A stretch of DNA of 64,000 bases. Source: Diaphorobacter ruginosibacter (GTDB taxonomy: Bacteria > Pseudomonadota > Gammaproteobacteria > Burkholderiales > Burkholderiaceae_C). The position numbers and the translations under genes were made by a program. The notes below the pieces were generated by a model. That model saw nothing but the letters and a program-made list of their open reading frames with translations, did not search any database and was not told where the DNA came from. Location of the stretch: NCBI RefSeq assembly GCF_014395975.1, contig NZ_CP060714.1:2852001-2916000 (forward strand), given 5' to 3'. Below, one piece after another: positions 34,481-44,559 of this stretch (position 1 is the stretch's first letter; each line of letters opens with the position of its first letter).

Positions 34481-37480
34481 ATGTCCCTTGCACTACTGAT
34501 CCTCCTTCCGTTGATCGGAAGCCTCGTGGCCGCTGTCCTGCCCGCGAACGCCCGCAATGCGGAGTCGACGCTGGCGGGCTGCATCGCGTTGTTCTGCGCG
34601 GTGCAGACAGCGCTGCTCTTCCCCGACATCGCGCACGGCGAGGTGATACGGCAGGAGTTCGCCTGGCTTCCCGCGCTGGGCCTGAATTTCGTGATCCGCA
34701 TGGATGGGTTCTCGTGGATGTTCTCCATGCTCATCATGGGGATCGGCAGCCTGGTCGTGCTGTATGCGCGCTACTACATGTCGCCCGCCGACCCGGTTCC
34801 GCGCTTCTTCTCGTTCTTCCTGGCGTTCATGGGCGCCATGTCCGGCGTGGTGCTGTCGGGCAACATCATCCAGCTGGTGTTCTTCTGGGAGCTGACCAGC
34901 CTGTTCTCCTTCCTGCTGATCGGCTACTGGCACCACCGCGAGGACGCGCGCCGCGGCGCACGCATGGCGCTAACGGTGACCGGCTCGGGCGGCCTGTGCC
35001 TGCTGGCCGGCATGCTGGTGATCGGGCACATCGTGGGCAGCTACGACCTGGACCGCGTGCTGGGTTCGGCCGAGCTGGTGCGCAACCACCCCATGTACCT
35101 CACGGCACTGATCCTGGTGCTGCTGGGGGCCTTCACCAAGAGCGCGCAGTTCCCTTTCCAGTTCTGGCTGCCCAACGCGATGGCCGCACCGACGCCGGTG
35201 TCGTCGTACCTGCATTCGGCCACCATGGTGAAGCTCGGAGTGTTCCTGCTCGCGCGCCTATGGCCGGTGATGGCCGGCACCGACGAATGGTTCTGGCTGG
35301 TGGGCGGCGCAGGCATTGCCACGCTGCTGATCGGCGGCTATGCCGCCATGTTCCAGAACGACCTCAAGGGCCTCCTGGCCTACTCCACCATCTCGCACCT
35401 GGGCCTGATCACGCTGCTGCTCGGCATGAACAGCCCGCTGGCCGCCGTGGCGGCCGTCTTCCACATCATGAACCATGCCACGTTCAAGGCGTCGCTGTTC
35501 ATGGCCACGGGCATCATCGACCATGAAAGCGGTACGCGCGACATCCGCCGTCTCTCGGGCCTGCGCAAGATGATGCCGGTGACCGCCACACTGGCCTGCG
35601 TGGCGGCGGCGGCCATGGCCGGCGTGCCGCTGCTCAACGGCTTCCTCTCCAAGGAAATGTTCTTCGCCGAGACCGTGTTCGTGGACGCGTCGCCCTTCGT
35701 CAGCATGGCGATGCCGATTGCCGCCACCATTGCGGGCATCTTCAGCGTGGCCTATTCGCTGCGCTTCATCGTCGACGTATTCTGGGGCCCCCCGGCCACC
35801 GACCTGCCGCTGCAGCCGCATGAGCCCCCCCACTGGATGCGGGTTCCCGTCGAACTGCTGGTGCTGGCCTGCCTGGTCGTCGGCATCGTCCCCAACTGGT
35901 CGGTGGGCCGCTTCCTCGACGCCGCGGCGATTCCGGTGATCGGCACCGGCCAGCTGCCCGAATTCAGCCTCGCCATCTGGCACGGCTTCAATACGCCGCT
36001 GGTCATGAGCATCATCGCGCTGCTCGGCGGCATCCTGCTGTACTGGATCCTGCGCATGCAGCGCGAGGCCGGCCGCGTGGATGCGCCGCCCGTCATGCAG
36101 TACATCAGCGGCCGTGCCATCTTCGAATGGTTCATCACGCGCCTGACCTACGCCGGGCGCCGCGGCAAGCGCCTGCTGTCCACCAACAGGTTGCAGTGGC
36201 AGATGCTGTGGCTGGCGCTGGCCGCTGTCCTGGGTGCCGTCATTCCGCTGATCGCACGCGGCATCGAGTTCGGCGATCGGGGAACCCTGCCGCTCTCGCC
36301 CGCCTTCGTCGTGCTGTGGTCCGTGGGCTCGGCCTGCGCGCTGGCTGCCGCCTGGCAGGCCAAGTACCACCGCCTCGCGGCCCTGACGCTGATGGGTGGA
36401 TCGGGGCTGTGCACCGTGCTCACGTTCCTGTGGTTCTCGGCGCCCGATCTCGCGCTCACGCAGCTGGTGGTCGAGATCGTCACCACCATTCTCATCCTGC
36501 TCGGTCTGCGCTGGCTGCCCAAGCGCGACCAGACGATCTCGGCCGCGGAAAACCGCTCGCTGCGCACCCGTGCGCGCCGTGCCCGCGACTTCGTGATCGC
36601 GGTGTGCGCGGGCGGCGGCATGGCCTGGCTCGCCTACGCCATGATGAGCCGTCCCTTCCCTGAAAGCACCTCCACCTTCTTCCTGGAGCGCGCGCTCACC
36701 GAGGGCGGAGGCACCAACGTCGTCAACGTGATGCTGGTCGACTTCCGCGGCTTCGATACGTTCGGCGAGATTGTCGTGCTGGGCATCGTCGCGCTCACCA
36801 TCTACGCGCTGCTGCGGCGCTTCCGCCCCGCGCCCGAGGCCATGGACCTGCCCGAGCAGCAGCGCTGGCTCGCGCCCGACCTGCAGACCGACCTGCTCAA
36901 CCCGCGCAATGCCAAGGACACCGCCGTGGGTTATCTCATGGTGCCCGCCGTGCTGGTGCGGCTGCTGCTGCCGTTCACCGCGCTGGTGTCGTTCTATCTG
37001 TTCCTGCGCGGCCACAACGAGCCCGGCGGCGGCTTCGTGGCGGGCCTTGTCCTGTCAGTGGGCCTGCTGCTGCAGTACATCATCTCGGGCACCGAATGGG
37101 TGGAGGCACACCTCACGCTCTATCCGCGCAAATGGATCGCGCTGGGCATGCTGTTCGCGCTGGGCACGGGCCTCGGCTCCATCGTGTTCGGCTATCCATT
37201 CCTCACCAGCCACACGGCGCATTTCACGCTGCCGGTGCTGGGCGAGATCCATATCGCCAGCGCGCTGTTCTTCGACATCGGGGTGTTCCTGCTGGTCGTC
37301 GGCTCGACGCTGCTGATCCTGATCGCCATTGCCCACCAGTCGGTGCGCGGCCATCGCTACCACCAACGCCTGATGGAGGAGCAGCAGGAGGCCCTGACCG
37401 TCCAACTTCCCGAGGAACCGATCCGCTTGGCATCCGACGACAACACCAACCCTGAATTCACCCCCGAAGGAGCCCGCTGA
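34481..37480 (+). CDS. mrpA: Mrp cation/proton antiporter subunit A with fused B
   Basis: 999 residues, about 20 or more transmembrane helices. The N-terminal two-thirds is ND5/MrpA-like (MDGFSWMFSMLIMGIGSLV, WLPNAMAAPTPVSSYLHSATMVK with conserved Lys and His). After a DUF4040-type segment, the C-terminal region (LPFTALVSFYLFLRGHNEPGGGFVAG) is MrpB-like. The complex exchanges cytoplasmic sodium or potassium for protons and serves pH and salt tolerance. This PhaAB-type fusion is common in proteobacteria. Confidence 0.95.
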   Translation: MSLALLILLPLIGSLVAAVLPANARNAESTLAGCIALFCAVQTALLFPDIAHGEVIRQEFAWLPALGLNFVIRMDGFSWMFSMLIMGIGSLVVLYARYYMSPADPVPRFFSFFLAFMGAMSGVVLSGNIIQLVFFWELTSLFSFLLIGYWHHREDARRGARMALTVTGSGGLCLLAGMLVIGHIVGSYDLDRVLGSAELVRNHPMYLTALILVLLGAFTKSAQFPFQFWLPNAMAAPTPVSSYLHSATMVKLGVFLLARLWPVMAGTDEWFWLVGGAGIATLLIGGYAAMFQNDLKGLLAYSTISHLGLITLLLGMNSPLAAVAAVFHIMNHATFKASLFMATGIIDHESGTRDIRRLSGLRKMMPVTATLACVAAAAMAGVPLLNGFLSKEMFFAETVFVDASPFVSMAMPIAATIAGIFSVAYSLRFIVDVFWGPPATDLPLQPHEPPHWMRVPVELLVLACLVVGIVPNWSVGRFLDAAAIPVIGTGQLPEFSLAIWHGFNTPLVMSIIALLGGILLYWILRMQREAGRVDAPPVMQYISGRAIFEWFITRLTYAGRRGKRLLSTNRLQWQMLWLALAAVLGAVIPLIARGIEFGDRGTLPLSPAFVVLWSVGSACALAAAWQAKYHRLAALTLMGGSGLCTVLTFLWFSAPDLALTQLVVEIVTTILILLGLRWLPKRDQTISAAENRSLRTRARRARDFVIAVCAGGGMAWLAYAMMSRPFPESTSTFFLERALTEGGGTNVVNVMLVDFRGFDTFGEIVVLGIVALTIYALLRRFRPAPEAMDLPEQQRWLAPDLQTDLLNPRNAKDTAVGYLMVPAVLVRLLLPFTALVSFYLFLRGHNEPGGGFVAGLVLSVGLLLQYIISGTEWVEAHLTLYPRKWIALGMLFALGTGLGSIVFGYPFLTSHTAHFTLPVLGEIHIASALFFDIGVFLLVVGSTLLILIAIAHQSVRGHRYHQRLMEEQQEALTVQLPEEPIRLASDDNTNPEFTPEGAR

Positions 37481-37845
37481 TGGAAATCGTGCTTGCCATC
37501 GCCATCGGCGTGCTCACCGGCTCGGGCGTGTGGCTGCTGCTGCGCCCGCGTACCTTCCAGGTGATCATGGGCCTGTCCCTGCTGGCCTATGCGGTCAACC
37601 TGTTCATGTTCAGCATGGGCCGCATCGGCCTCGCGATCGACAAGGAGCCCGTGCTCGCCAGCGGCGTTCCGCAGGACCTGCACCACTATGCCGACCCCAT
37701 GCCGCAGGCCCTGGTGCTGACCGCCATCGTGATCGGCTTCGCCATGACGGCGCTGTTCCTCGTCGTGCTGCTGGCGCTGCGCGGCATGAGCGGCACCGAC
37801 CATGTGGACGGCGTTGATGCGCGCAACTCGCAGGAGATGCCATGA
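37480..37845 (+). CDS. mrpC: Mrp antiporter subunit C
   Basis: 121 residues, three transmembrane helices, NuoK-like (VLTGSGVWLLLRPRTFQVIMGLSLLAYAVNLFMF, DPMPQALVLTAIVIGFAMTA with conserved Gln-Ala-Leu-Val-Leu-Thr-Ala-Ile-Val-Ile). Its ATG starts on the last base of the mrpA stop codon, so translation is coupled. Confidence 0.95.
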   Translation: MEIVLAIAIGVLTGSGVWLLLRPRTFQVIMGLSLLAYAVNLFMFSMGRIGLAIDKEPVLASGVPQDLHHYADPMPQALVLTAIVIGFAMTALFLVVLLALRGMSGTDHVDGVDARNSQEMP

Positions 37846-39599
37846 GCATCTTCAGTGAGTGGACTTCGGCGCTCATGCCGCACCTGATCCTCGCGCCCAT
37901 CATGCTGCCGATGTTCACGGCGGCCATGATGCTGCTGCTGGGCGAAGAGCGCCAGCGCGCCAAGCTGGTGATCAATCTGGCATCCACGCTGCTGGGCCTG
38001 ATCGTCGCCATCGCCCTGCTCAAGTGGAGCAAGGCGACCGGAGGCACCGCCTCCATGGGGGTCTATCTGCCAGGCAACTGGCCTGCGCCTTTCGGCATCG
38101 TGCTGGTGCTCGACCGGCTCTCCGCGATGATGCTGGTGCTGACCAGCTTCGTCGCGCTGTGCTCCATCATCTTCGCCGCGTCTCGCTGGCACCGCGCGGG
38201 CGTGCACTACCACCCGCTGTTCCAGTTGCAGCTGATGGGCCTGTCGGGCGCCTTCCTGACGGCCGACCTGTTCAACCTCTTCGTGTTCTTCGAGATCATG
38301 CTCGCCGCCTCCTACGGCCTGCTGCTGCATGGCTCCGGGCGCACGCGGGTGCAGGCGGGCTTGCACTACATCGCCGTCAACCTGGCGGCATCGTCGCTGT
38401 TCCTGATCGGCGCCTCGATGCTCTATGGCATCACCGGTACGCTCAACATGGCCGACCTCGCGCAGAGCATTCCCAGCGTCGCGGCTGCGGATCGCGGCCT
38501 GCTGCACGCGGCGGCGGCCATCCTCGCCACCGCGTTTCTCATCAAGGCCGCCGTCTGGCCGCTCAACTTCTGGCTGGTGCCGGCCTACAGCGCGGCCACG
38601 CCGCCCGTGGGTGCGCTGTTCGCCCTGATGACGAAAGTCGGCATCTACACCATCGTGCGCCTGTGGACGCTCATGTTCAGCAGCGAGGCCGGTGCCTCGG
38701 CGCTCTTCGGCAGCATGTGGCTGATTGGCGGCGGCGTGCTGACAATGGCCTTCGGCGCCATCGGCATGCTGGGCTCGCAGCGTTTTTCCAAGCTCGCGGG
38801 CTATGCAGCGATCCTCTCGTCGGGCACGCTGCTCGCAGCCACCGGGTTCGGGCAGAACGAACTGACCGCGGGCCTGCTCTACTACCTGCTGAGCTCCACG
38901 CTCGCCGTGAGCGCGCTGTTCCTGCTGTCCGACCTGGTCGAGCGCTGGCGCAACGATGGATCGAGCTTCTCGCCCTACGACGAGGACGAGACTGCGCCTT
39001 TCCTGACGCCCGAACTCACCCCGCAGGCCGGCACCAATTTCGATGAGGACGAAGAGGTGCTGGTGGGTCGTGTCATTCCCGCAGCTGCCGCCTTCCTGGG
39101 CATCGCGTACCTGATGTGCACCCTGGTGATCGCCGGCCTGCCCCCGCTGTCGGGCTTCATCGGCAAGTTCGCCATGCTGACGGCATTGATCAATCCGCTG
39201 GGCATGGGCTCGTCCGCGGGCATGCAGCTGGGCACGCCCGGCTGGACCCTGGTCACGCTCATGATCGCCACCGGGCTGATCGCGCTGATCGCTCTCACCC
39301 GCTCGGGCATCCGCGTGTTCTGGGCCAGCCATGCGCGCACGGCGCCCAGGCTGCGCCTCGTGGAGGCCCTGCCGCTCGCCATGCTGCTGCTGGCGAGCAT
39401 CATGCTCACCGTGAAGGCCGAGCCCGTGATGCGTTTCACGCAGGCCACCGCCAACATGCTCCATGCCCCCGGCACCTACGTGAAGGCGGTCATGTCCACG
39501 CGCCCCAAACCCGGCCCGGTGGCGCATGAGGCACCGTCGCTACCTGCGGAGAGCGCGATGGGAAGCGCGACCGAGAGTGCGACAGGGAGTCGGCAATGA
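37842..39599 (+). CDS. mrpD: Mrp antiporter subunit D
   Basis: 585 residues, NuoN/MrpD-like with about 14 helices. It has HLILAPIMLPMFTAAMMLL at the start, QLMGLSGAFLTADLFNLFVFFE and FLIKAAVWPLNFWLVPAYSA with the conserved lysine, and GLPPLSGFIGKFAM late. It is one of the two proton-channel-like subunits of the complex. Four-base overlaps link it to mrpC and mrpE. A hydrophilic insertion (DEDETAPFLTPELTPQAG) near residue 385 is longer than usual. Confidence 0.95.
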   Translation: MSIFSEWTSALMPHLILAPIMLPMFTAAMMLLLGEERQRAKLVINLASTLLGLIVAIALLKWSKATGGTASMGVYLPGNWPAPFGIVLVLDRLSAMMLVLTSFVALCSIIFAASRWHRAGVHYHPLFQLQLMGLSGAFLTADLFNLFVFFEIMLAASYGLLLHGSGRTRVQAGLHYIAVNLAASSLFLIGASMLYGITGTLNMADLAQSIPSVAAADRGLLHAAAAILATAFLIKAAVWPLNFWLVPAYSAATPPVGALFALMTKVGIYTIVRLWTLMFSSEAGASALFGSMWLIGGGVLTMAFGAIGMLGSQRFSKLAGYAAILSSGTLLAATGFGQNELTAGLLYYLLSSTLAVSALFLLSDLVERWRNDGSSFSPYDEDETAPFLTPELTPQAGTNFDEDEEVLVGRVIPAAAAFLGIAYLMCTLVIAGLPPLSGFIGKFAMLTALINPLGMGSSAGMQLGTPGWTLVTLMIATGLIALIALTRSGIRVFWASHARTAPRLRLVEALPLAMLLLASIMLTVKAEPVMRFTQATANMLHAPGTYVKAVMSTRPKPGPVAHEAPSLPAESAMGSATESATGSRQ

Positions 39600-40087
39600 T
39601 GAAGAAGATCTTTCCCGCGCCGCTTCTCTCGGTCGCGCTGTTCACGATCTGGCTGCTGCTCAACCAGTCGCTGAGCATCGGCCATGTCGTGCTGGCGATC
39701 ATTCTTGCGCTGCTGCTGCCGGTGATGTTCAGCGGCCTGCGCCCGCGCCATGTGCGCGTGCGCAACCTCGGCGCCATCCTGCGGCTGTGCTGGGCCGTGA
39801 TGGTGGACACCACGGCCTCCAACATTGCGGTGGTGCGCTTTCTCGTGTTCCCCAAATCACGCCGCAGCCCCTCGGGCTTCGTGCATATCCCGCTCGAGCT
39901 GCGCGACCCCAATGGCCTTGCCGTCCTGGCCATGATCGTCTGCATCACGCCCGGAACGGCATGGGCCGAGCTCTCGCTCGACCGCTCCATGCTGATGCTG
40001 CATGTGCTCGAGGTCGATGATCCGCAGACCATCATCGATCACGTCAAGTCCCGGTTCGAACGCCCGCTGATGGAGATTTTCGAATGA
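39596..40087 (+). CDS. mrpE: Mrp antiporter subunit E
   Basis: 163 residues with two to three N-terminal helices and the MrpE signature FVHIPLELRDPNGLAVLAMIVCITPGT (shortened here to its key part, ITPGTAW). Subunit E helps assembly and stability of the complex. ATGA overlaps join it to its neighbours on both sides. Confidence 0.94.
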   Translation: MMKKIFPAPLLSVALFTIWLLLNQSLSIGHVVLAIILALLLPVMFSGLRPRHVRVRNLGAILRLCWAVMVDTTASNIAVVRFLVFPKSRRSPSGFVHIPLELRDPNGLAVLAMIVCITPGTAWAELSLDRSMLMLHVLEVDDPQTIIDHVKSRFERPLMEIFE

Positions 40088-40365
40088 TCAATCCCGTGCT
40101 GTCGGTGGCCCTTCCCATCGCGATGTTCCTTCTGTCGCTGGCCATGTTCTGCTGCCTGATCCGCATCCTGCGCGGGCCGGCCGCGCAGGACCGCGTGCTC
40201 GCACTCGACTGCATGTACCTCAACGGCATGCTGTTCATGCTGGTGCTGGGCATCTACTACAGCAGCAGCGCCTACTTCGAGGCCGCGCTGCTCATCGCCC
40301 TGCTGGGCTTTGCCAGCTCGACGGCCATGGCCAAGTTCCTGCTGCGCGGCGAGGTGATCGAATGA
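40084..40365 (+). CDS. mrpF: Mrp antiporter subunit F
   Basis: 93 residues, three transmembrane helices. LIRILRGPAAQDRVLALD is the MrpF/PhaF signature. It overlaps both neighbours by four bases. Confidence 0.94.
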   Translation: MINPVLSVALPIAMFLLSLAMFCCLIRILRGPAAQDRVLALDCMYLNGMLFMLVLGIYYSSSAYFEAALLIALLGFASSTAMAKFLLRGEVIE

Positions 40366-40763
40366 CCGAACAGATTCTCCCGCTCTGGCTCGACATCTTC
40401 ATCTCGGCCGTCGTGGTGCTGGGCGCACTCGTCGCGCTGATCGGTTCATCCGGACTGCTGCGCCTGAAGACCTATTTCGAGCGCGTTCATGCACCCTCGA
40501 TCATTGCGACGCTGGCCACCTGGTGCGTCATGCACGCCACCGTGATCTACTTCTCGGTCCAGGAGCAGAAGCTCGCCATCCATGCCCTCCTGATCGCCAT
40601 CTTCATCGCCGTGACCGTGCCCGTCACCACCATCTTCCTGATGCGCGCCGCGCTGTTCCGCGCGCGCCGCTCGGGCGAGAAGGTGCCGCCGAGCCTCAGC
40701 GAGAACAGCGAAAGCCGCGCGCAGGCCGCGGCCGTGCAGTGCGGCGAAATGGAGCCGGACTGA
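40362..40763 (+). CDS. mrpG: Mrp antiporter subunit G
   Basis: 133 residues, three helices, with GALVALIGSSGLLRLKTYFERVHAPS, the MrpG signature in shortened form RLKTYFERVHAPS. The tail (about 30 residues) is hydrophilic. It closes the six-gene operon; the next gene converges on it, leaving 29 bp without an obvious terminator. Confidence 0.94.
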   Translation: MTEQILPLWLDIFISAVVVLGALVALIGSSGLLRLKTYFERVHAPSIIATLATWCVMHATVIYFSVQEQKLAIHALLIAIFIAVTVPVTTIFLMRAALFRARRSGEKVPPSLSENSESRAQAAAVQCGEMEPD

Positions 40764-40792
40764 GCCCCACTCGGCCCCCTCCGTCAGCACCG

Positions 40793-43700
40793 TCAACGCT
40801 TTCCGAATCCGCCGCCTCCCGGCGTGTGGATTTCGAAGATGTCACCGGCTTCCATCTGCGCCTGGCCGATGTGCCCAAGCTCCTCGACGCGCCCATCCTT
40901 GCGCACCACGCGATTGATGCCGGGCTTGCCGGCGCCGCCGTCCGCCATGCCGAACGAGCCGTTCACACGACCGTTGGACAGAATGCCGGCCGTCATCGGC
41001 TCGAGAAAGCGCATGCGGCGAATGCCGCCGTGGCCCCCGTTCCATCGTCCCTGTCCACCCGAATCGGCGCGTAGCGCATAGCTCTCGAGGCGCACCGGAA
41101 ATCGGAATTCCAGCACTTCGGGATCGGTCATGCGCGAGTTGGTCATGTGCGTCTGCACCACGCTGGTTCCGTCGAAGCCGTCCACCAGCGCACCGGCATC
41201 ATCGAATACGCCACCCGCGCCACTTCCGCCCGAGATGGTCTCGTAGTACTGGTAGCGCGCATTGCCGAAAGTGAAGTTGTTCATCGTGCACTGGCTTGCG
41301 GCCGACACGCCCAGCGCGCCCAGCAGCGCATTGGTGATGCATGTCGAGGTTTCCACATTGCCCGCAACCACCGATGCCGGCGGCAGCGGATTGAGCATGC
41401 AGCCTTCGGGAATATGCACCTTCAGCGGCTTGAGGCAGCCCGCGTTGAGCGGGATGTCATCGTCCACCAGCGTGCGGAAGACATAGAGCACCGCCGCCAT
41501 GCACACGGCGGTGGGCGCGTTGAAATTGTTCGTCTGCTGCGCCGACGTGCCGGTGAAATCGATCTCCGCGCTGCGTTCCCCGGCATGGATACGGATGGCC
41601 ACCTGGATCTGCGCCCCGTTGTCCAGCGACAGCGTGAACTGTCCGCCATTCATGCGGGCAGCCAGCCGCGTGATCGCGCGGCGCACCGACTCCTCGGCGT
41701 TGTCCTGCACATGCTGCATGTAGGCCTGGACAACGGGCAGCGTGAACTGCTCGACCATGCGGTTGAGCTCCTGCACGCCCTTCTCGTTGGCTGCGATCTG
41801 GGCCTTGAGGTCAGCCATGTTCTGCACGGGGTTGCGCGCCGGGAATTCCCCGCTCTGAAGCAACGCCACCATCTCCGCCTCGCGAAGTACACCTCCATCG
41901 ACCAGCTTCACGTTGTCGATCTGCACGCCCTCTTCCGCGATGCGCGTGGAGAACGGCGGCATGGAGCCCGGCGTCGCACCGCCCACATCGGCGTGGTGCC
42001 CACGACTGCCCACATAGAACGTGGGCGTGTCGCCATCACCCACATACACCGGTGTGATCACGGTGATGTCGGGAAGGTGGGTTCCGCCATGATAGGGATC
42101 GTTGAGCACGAAGACGTCGCCACGCCGCATGCTGCCCTGGTTGCGCGCGATCACCGTCTTGATGCTCTCGCCCATCGAGCCGAGGTGCACGGGCATGTGC
42201 GGCGCATTGGCAATCAGGTGCCCTTCCCCGTCGAACAGCGCGCAACTGAAGTCGAGCCGCTCCTTGATGTTCACCGAGTAGGCGGTGTTCTGCAGTTGCA
42301 GCCCCATCTGCTCGGCAATGTTCATGAACAGGTTGTTGAAGACCTCGAGCAGCACGGGATCGACCTGCGTTCCCGCCGCCATGCGCCGCGCACGGGCCAC
42401 ATGGCGGGTCAGCAGCAGGTGGTCGAGCCCCGTGAGCCGCGCCTCCCAGCCCGGCTCCACCACGGTCGTGGCGTTCTTCTCCGCAATGATGGCGGGCCCC
42501 TTCACGCTGTCGCCGGGCCGCATGTCCTCGCGCACGATGAGCGCAGCGTCATGCCATTGCGGTTCGCCCGACACCCCCACGGTGAACACGCGCAGCCGGT
42601 CAGCCACCGGTACCTCGCGCGGTGGCTGCTCTTCCTGCAACCGCTCGCCCGGTGTATCTCCCGCCACCACCAGTTCCACCGACACCGCCTCGACGACGAG
42701 GCCGCGCCCCTGCATCAGGAATGCGAAGCGCTGTCGATAGCCCGACTCGAATGACGCCGTCATCTCGACAAGGCTCCCGAACGGCACGACCAGCGCCGAG
42801 TCGGCCCCCTCGTAGCGCACATGCGCACGGCGCAGCACCGCGGCGTCGGTGGATGCCAGCCCGCGCTCCTCAAGCTCCGAGCGCGCCACGCCTTGCAGTT
42901 CGACCAGCGTGGCCTCGATCTGCGGATACGAGGCCTGCGTGAGCGGCAGCTCCAGCGCCTTCTCGCGCATGATGTTCTGGTCTGCCAGACCCATGCCGTA
43001 GGCCGACAGCACGCCGGCCAGCGGGTGGATCAGCACCTTCTCCATGCCCAGCGCATCCGCCACCAGGCAGGCATGCTGTCCGCCCGCGCCGCCGAAGCAC
43101 TGCAAGGTGTAGCGCGTGACGTCATAGCCACGCGCCACCGAAATCTTCTTGATGGCATTGGCCATCTGCTGCACGGCGATCTCGATGAAGCCATGCGCGA
43201 CCGCCTCGGGGGCTCGGGCAAGGGGCGCGGCCAGCTCCGCGAACTTGCGGGCCACCACGTCTGCATCCAGGCTCTCTTTCGCGGCGTGCCCGAACACGCG
43301 TGGGAAATGCGCGGGCTGCAGCTTCCCCACCATCACGTTCGCATCGGTGACGGCAAGCGGCCCGCCGCGCCGATAGCTCGCGGGCCCGGGATTGGCCCCC
43401 GCACTCTCGGGCCCCACGCGAAAGCGCGAGCCGTCGAACGCCAGAATCGAACCACCGCCCGAGGCCACGGTGTGAATGCTCATCATCGGCGCGCGCATGC
43501 GCACGCCGGCGACCTGGGTCTCGAACTCCCGCTCGAACTCGCCGGCGAAGTGGCTCACATCGGTGGACGTGCCCCCCATGTCGAAGCCGATCACACGCTG
43601 CTGGCCCGCGATCTGCGCGGTGCGCGCCATGCCGACGATGCCGCCCGCAGGCCCGGAGAGAATCGCGTCCTTGCCCTGGAAGCGGTGGGCATGCGCCAGT

Positions 43701-44431
43701 CCGCCCGACGATTGCATGAAATACAGGGGAACGCCCGGCAGCTCGGCCTGCACCTGCTCCACGTAGCGCCTCAGGATCGGCGAGAGATAGGCATCGACCA
43801 CCGTGGTGTCGCCACGGCTCACGAACTTCATGAGCGGGCTCGTGCCGTGCGACGTGCTGACCTGGGTGAACCCCGCTGCGCGCGCAAGCTCCGCCGCTGC
43901 TGCCTCATGTTCGGTGTAGCGCCATCCATGCATGAATACGATGGCCACACTGCGCAGGCCGGCGTCGTGGGCCGCCCAGAGCCGCTCGCGCAGATGCCCG
44001 GCATCGAGCGCCTCGATGACCTCGCCGCCGGCGCTCATGCGCTCCTGGGCCTCGATCACGCGGCTGTAGAGCAGCTCCGGCAGGACGATGCGCCGGTCGA
44101 AGAGGCGCGGGCGGTTCTGGTAGGCGATGCGCAGCGCGTCGCGAAAGCCCCTGGTGGTCACCAGCAGCGTGGGTTCGCCCTTGCGCTCCAGCAGCGCATT
44201 GGTGGCCACGGTGGTGCCCATCTTCACGCATTCGACCTGCTCGCCCGGGATGCGCTCGCCGGACTGCAGGCCCAGCAAGTGCCGGATGCCGGCCACGGCC
44301 GCATCGCGGTACTGCTCCGGGTTCTCGGACAGCAGCTTGTGCGTCACGATGTCGCCATCGGGCCTGCGCCCCACCACGTCGGTGAACGTACCACCGCGAT
44401 CCACCCAGAACTGCCAGCGTCGACTTGTCAT
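40793..44431 (-). CDS. 5-oxoprolinase (ATP-hydrolysing), fused HyuA-HyuB form
   Basis: 1212 residues; AGGAAA lies six bases before the chosen ATG. The N-terminal half is hydantoinase/oxoprolinase A with the actin-like nucleotide fold (WVDRGGTFTDVVG, GFDMGGTSTDVSHF, SGPAGGIVGMARTA). The C-terminal half from about residue 690 is hydantoinase B (EVFNNLFMNIAEQMG, NAPHMPVHLGSMGE, NDPYHGGTHLPDI). The fused order is that of 5-oxoprolinase, which opens 5-oxo-L-proline to glutamate at the cost of ATP. The divergent TRAP transporter may bring in a related acid, an inference from position. Confidence 0.9.
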   Translation of the reverse strand: MTSRRWQFWVDRGGTFTDVVGRRPDGDIVTHKLLSENPEQYRDAAVAGIRHLLGLQSGERIPGEQVECVKMGTTVATNALLERKGEPTLLVTTRGFRDALRIAYQNRPRLFDRRIVLPELLYSRVIEAQERMSAGGEVIEALDAGHLRERLWAAHDAGLRSVAIVFMHGWRYTEHEAAAAELARAAGFTQVSTSHGTSPLMKFVSRGDTTVVDAYLSPILRRYVEQVQAELPGVPLYFMQSSGGLAHAHRFQGKDAILSGPAGGIVGMARTAQIAGQQRVIGFDMGGTSTDVSHFAGEFEREFETQVAGVRMRAPMMSIHTVASGGGSILAFDGSRFRVGPESAGANPGPASYRRGGPLAVTDANVMVGKLQPAHFPRVFGHAAKESLDADVVARKFAELAAPLARAPEAVAHGFIEIAVQQMANAIKKISVARGYDVTRYTLQCFGGAGGQHACLVADALGMEKVLIHPLAGVLSAYGMGLADQNIMREKALELPLTQASYPQIEATLVELQGVARSELEERGLASTDAAVLRRAHVRYEGADSALVVPFGSLVEMTASFESGYRQRFAFLMQGRGLVVEAVSVELVVAGDTPGERLQEEQPPREVPVADRLRVFTVGVSGEPQWHDAALIVREDMRPGDSVKGPAIIAEKNATTVVEPGWEARLTGLDHLLLTRHVARARRMAAGTQVDPVLLEVFNNLFMNIAEQMGLQLQNTAYSVNIKERLDFSCALFDGEGHLIANAPHMPVHLGSMGESIKTVIARNQGSMRRGDVFVLNDPYHGGTHLPDITVITPVYVGDGDTPTFYVGSRGHHADVGGATPGSMPPFSTRIAEEGVQIDNVKLVDGGVLREAEMVALLQSGEFPARNPVQNMADLKAQIAANEKGVQELNRMVEQFTLPVVQAYMQHVQDNAEESVRRAITRLAARMNGGQFTLSLDNGAQIQVAIRIHAGERSAEIDFTGTSAQQTNNFNAPTAVCMAAVLYVFRTLVDDDIPLNAGCLKPLKVHIPEGCMLNPLPPASVVAGNVETSTCITNALLGALGVSAASQCTMNNFTFGNARYQYYETISGGSGAGGVFDDAGALVDGFDGTSVVQTHMTNSRMTDPEVLEFRFPVRLESYALRADSGGQGRWNGGHGGIRRMRFLEPMTAGILSNGRVNGSFGMADGGAGKPGINRVVRKDGRVEELGHIGQAQMEAGDIFEIHTPGGGGFGKR

Positions 44432-44559
44432 TTCGGTTTCCTGGCGCGTTGTGCTGCGCCTTCGGTCATTCCATTCGAGCAACTATTGTCCATCGAAGTG
44501 AGGGGCACGCAACCGGTTCCAGTCCGGGCTATCGGTATTGCTGTGGCTGTTCTGCCAAG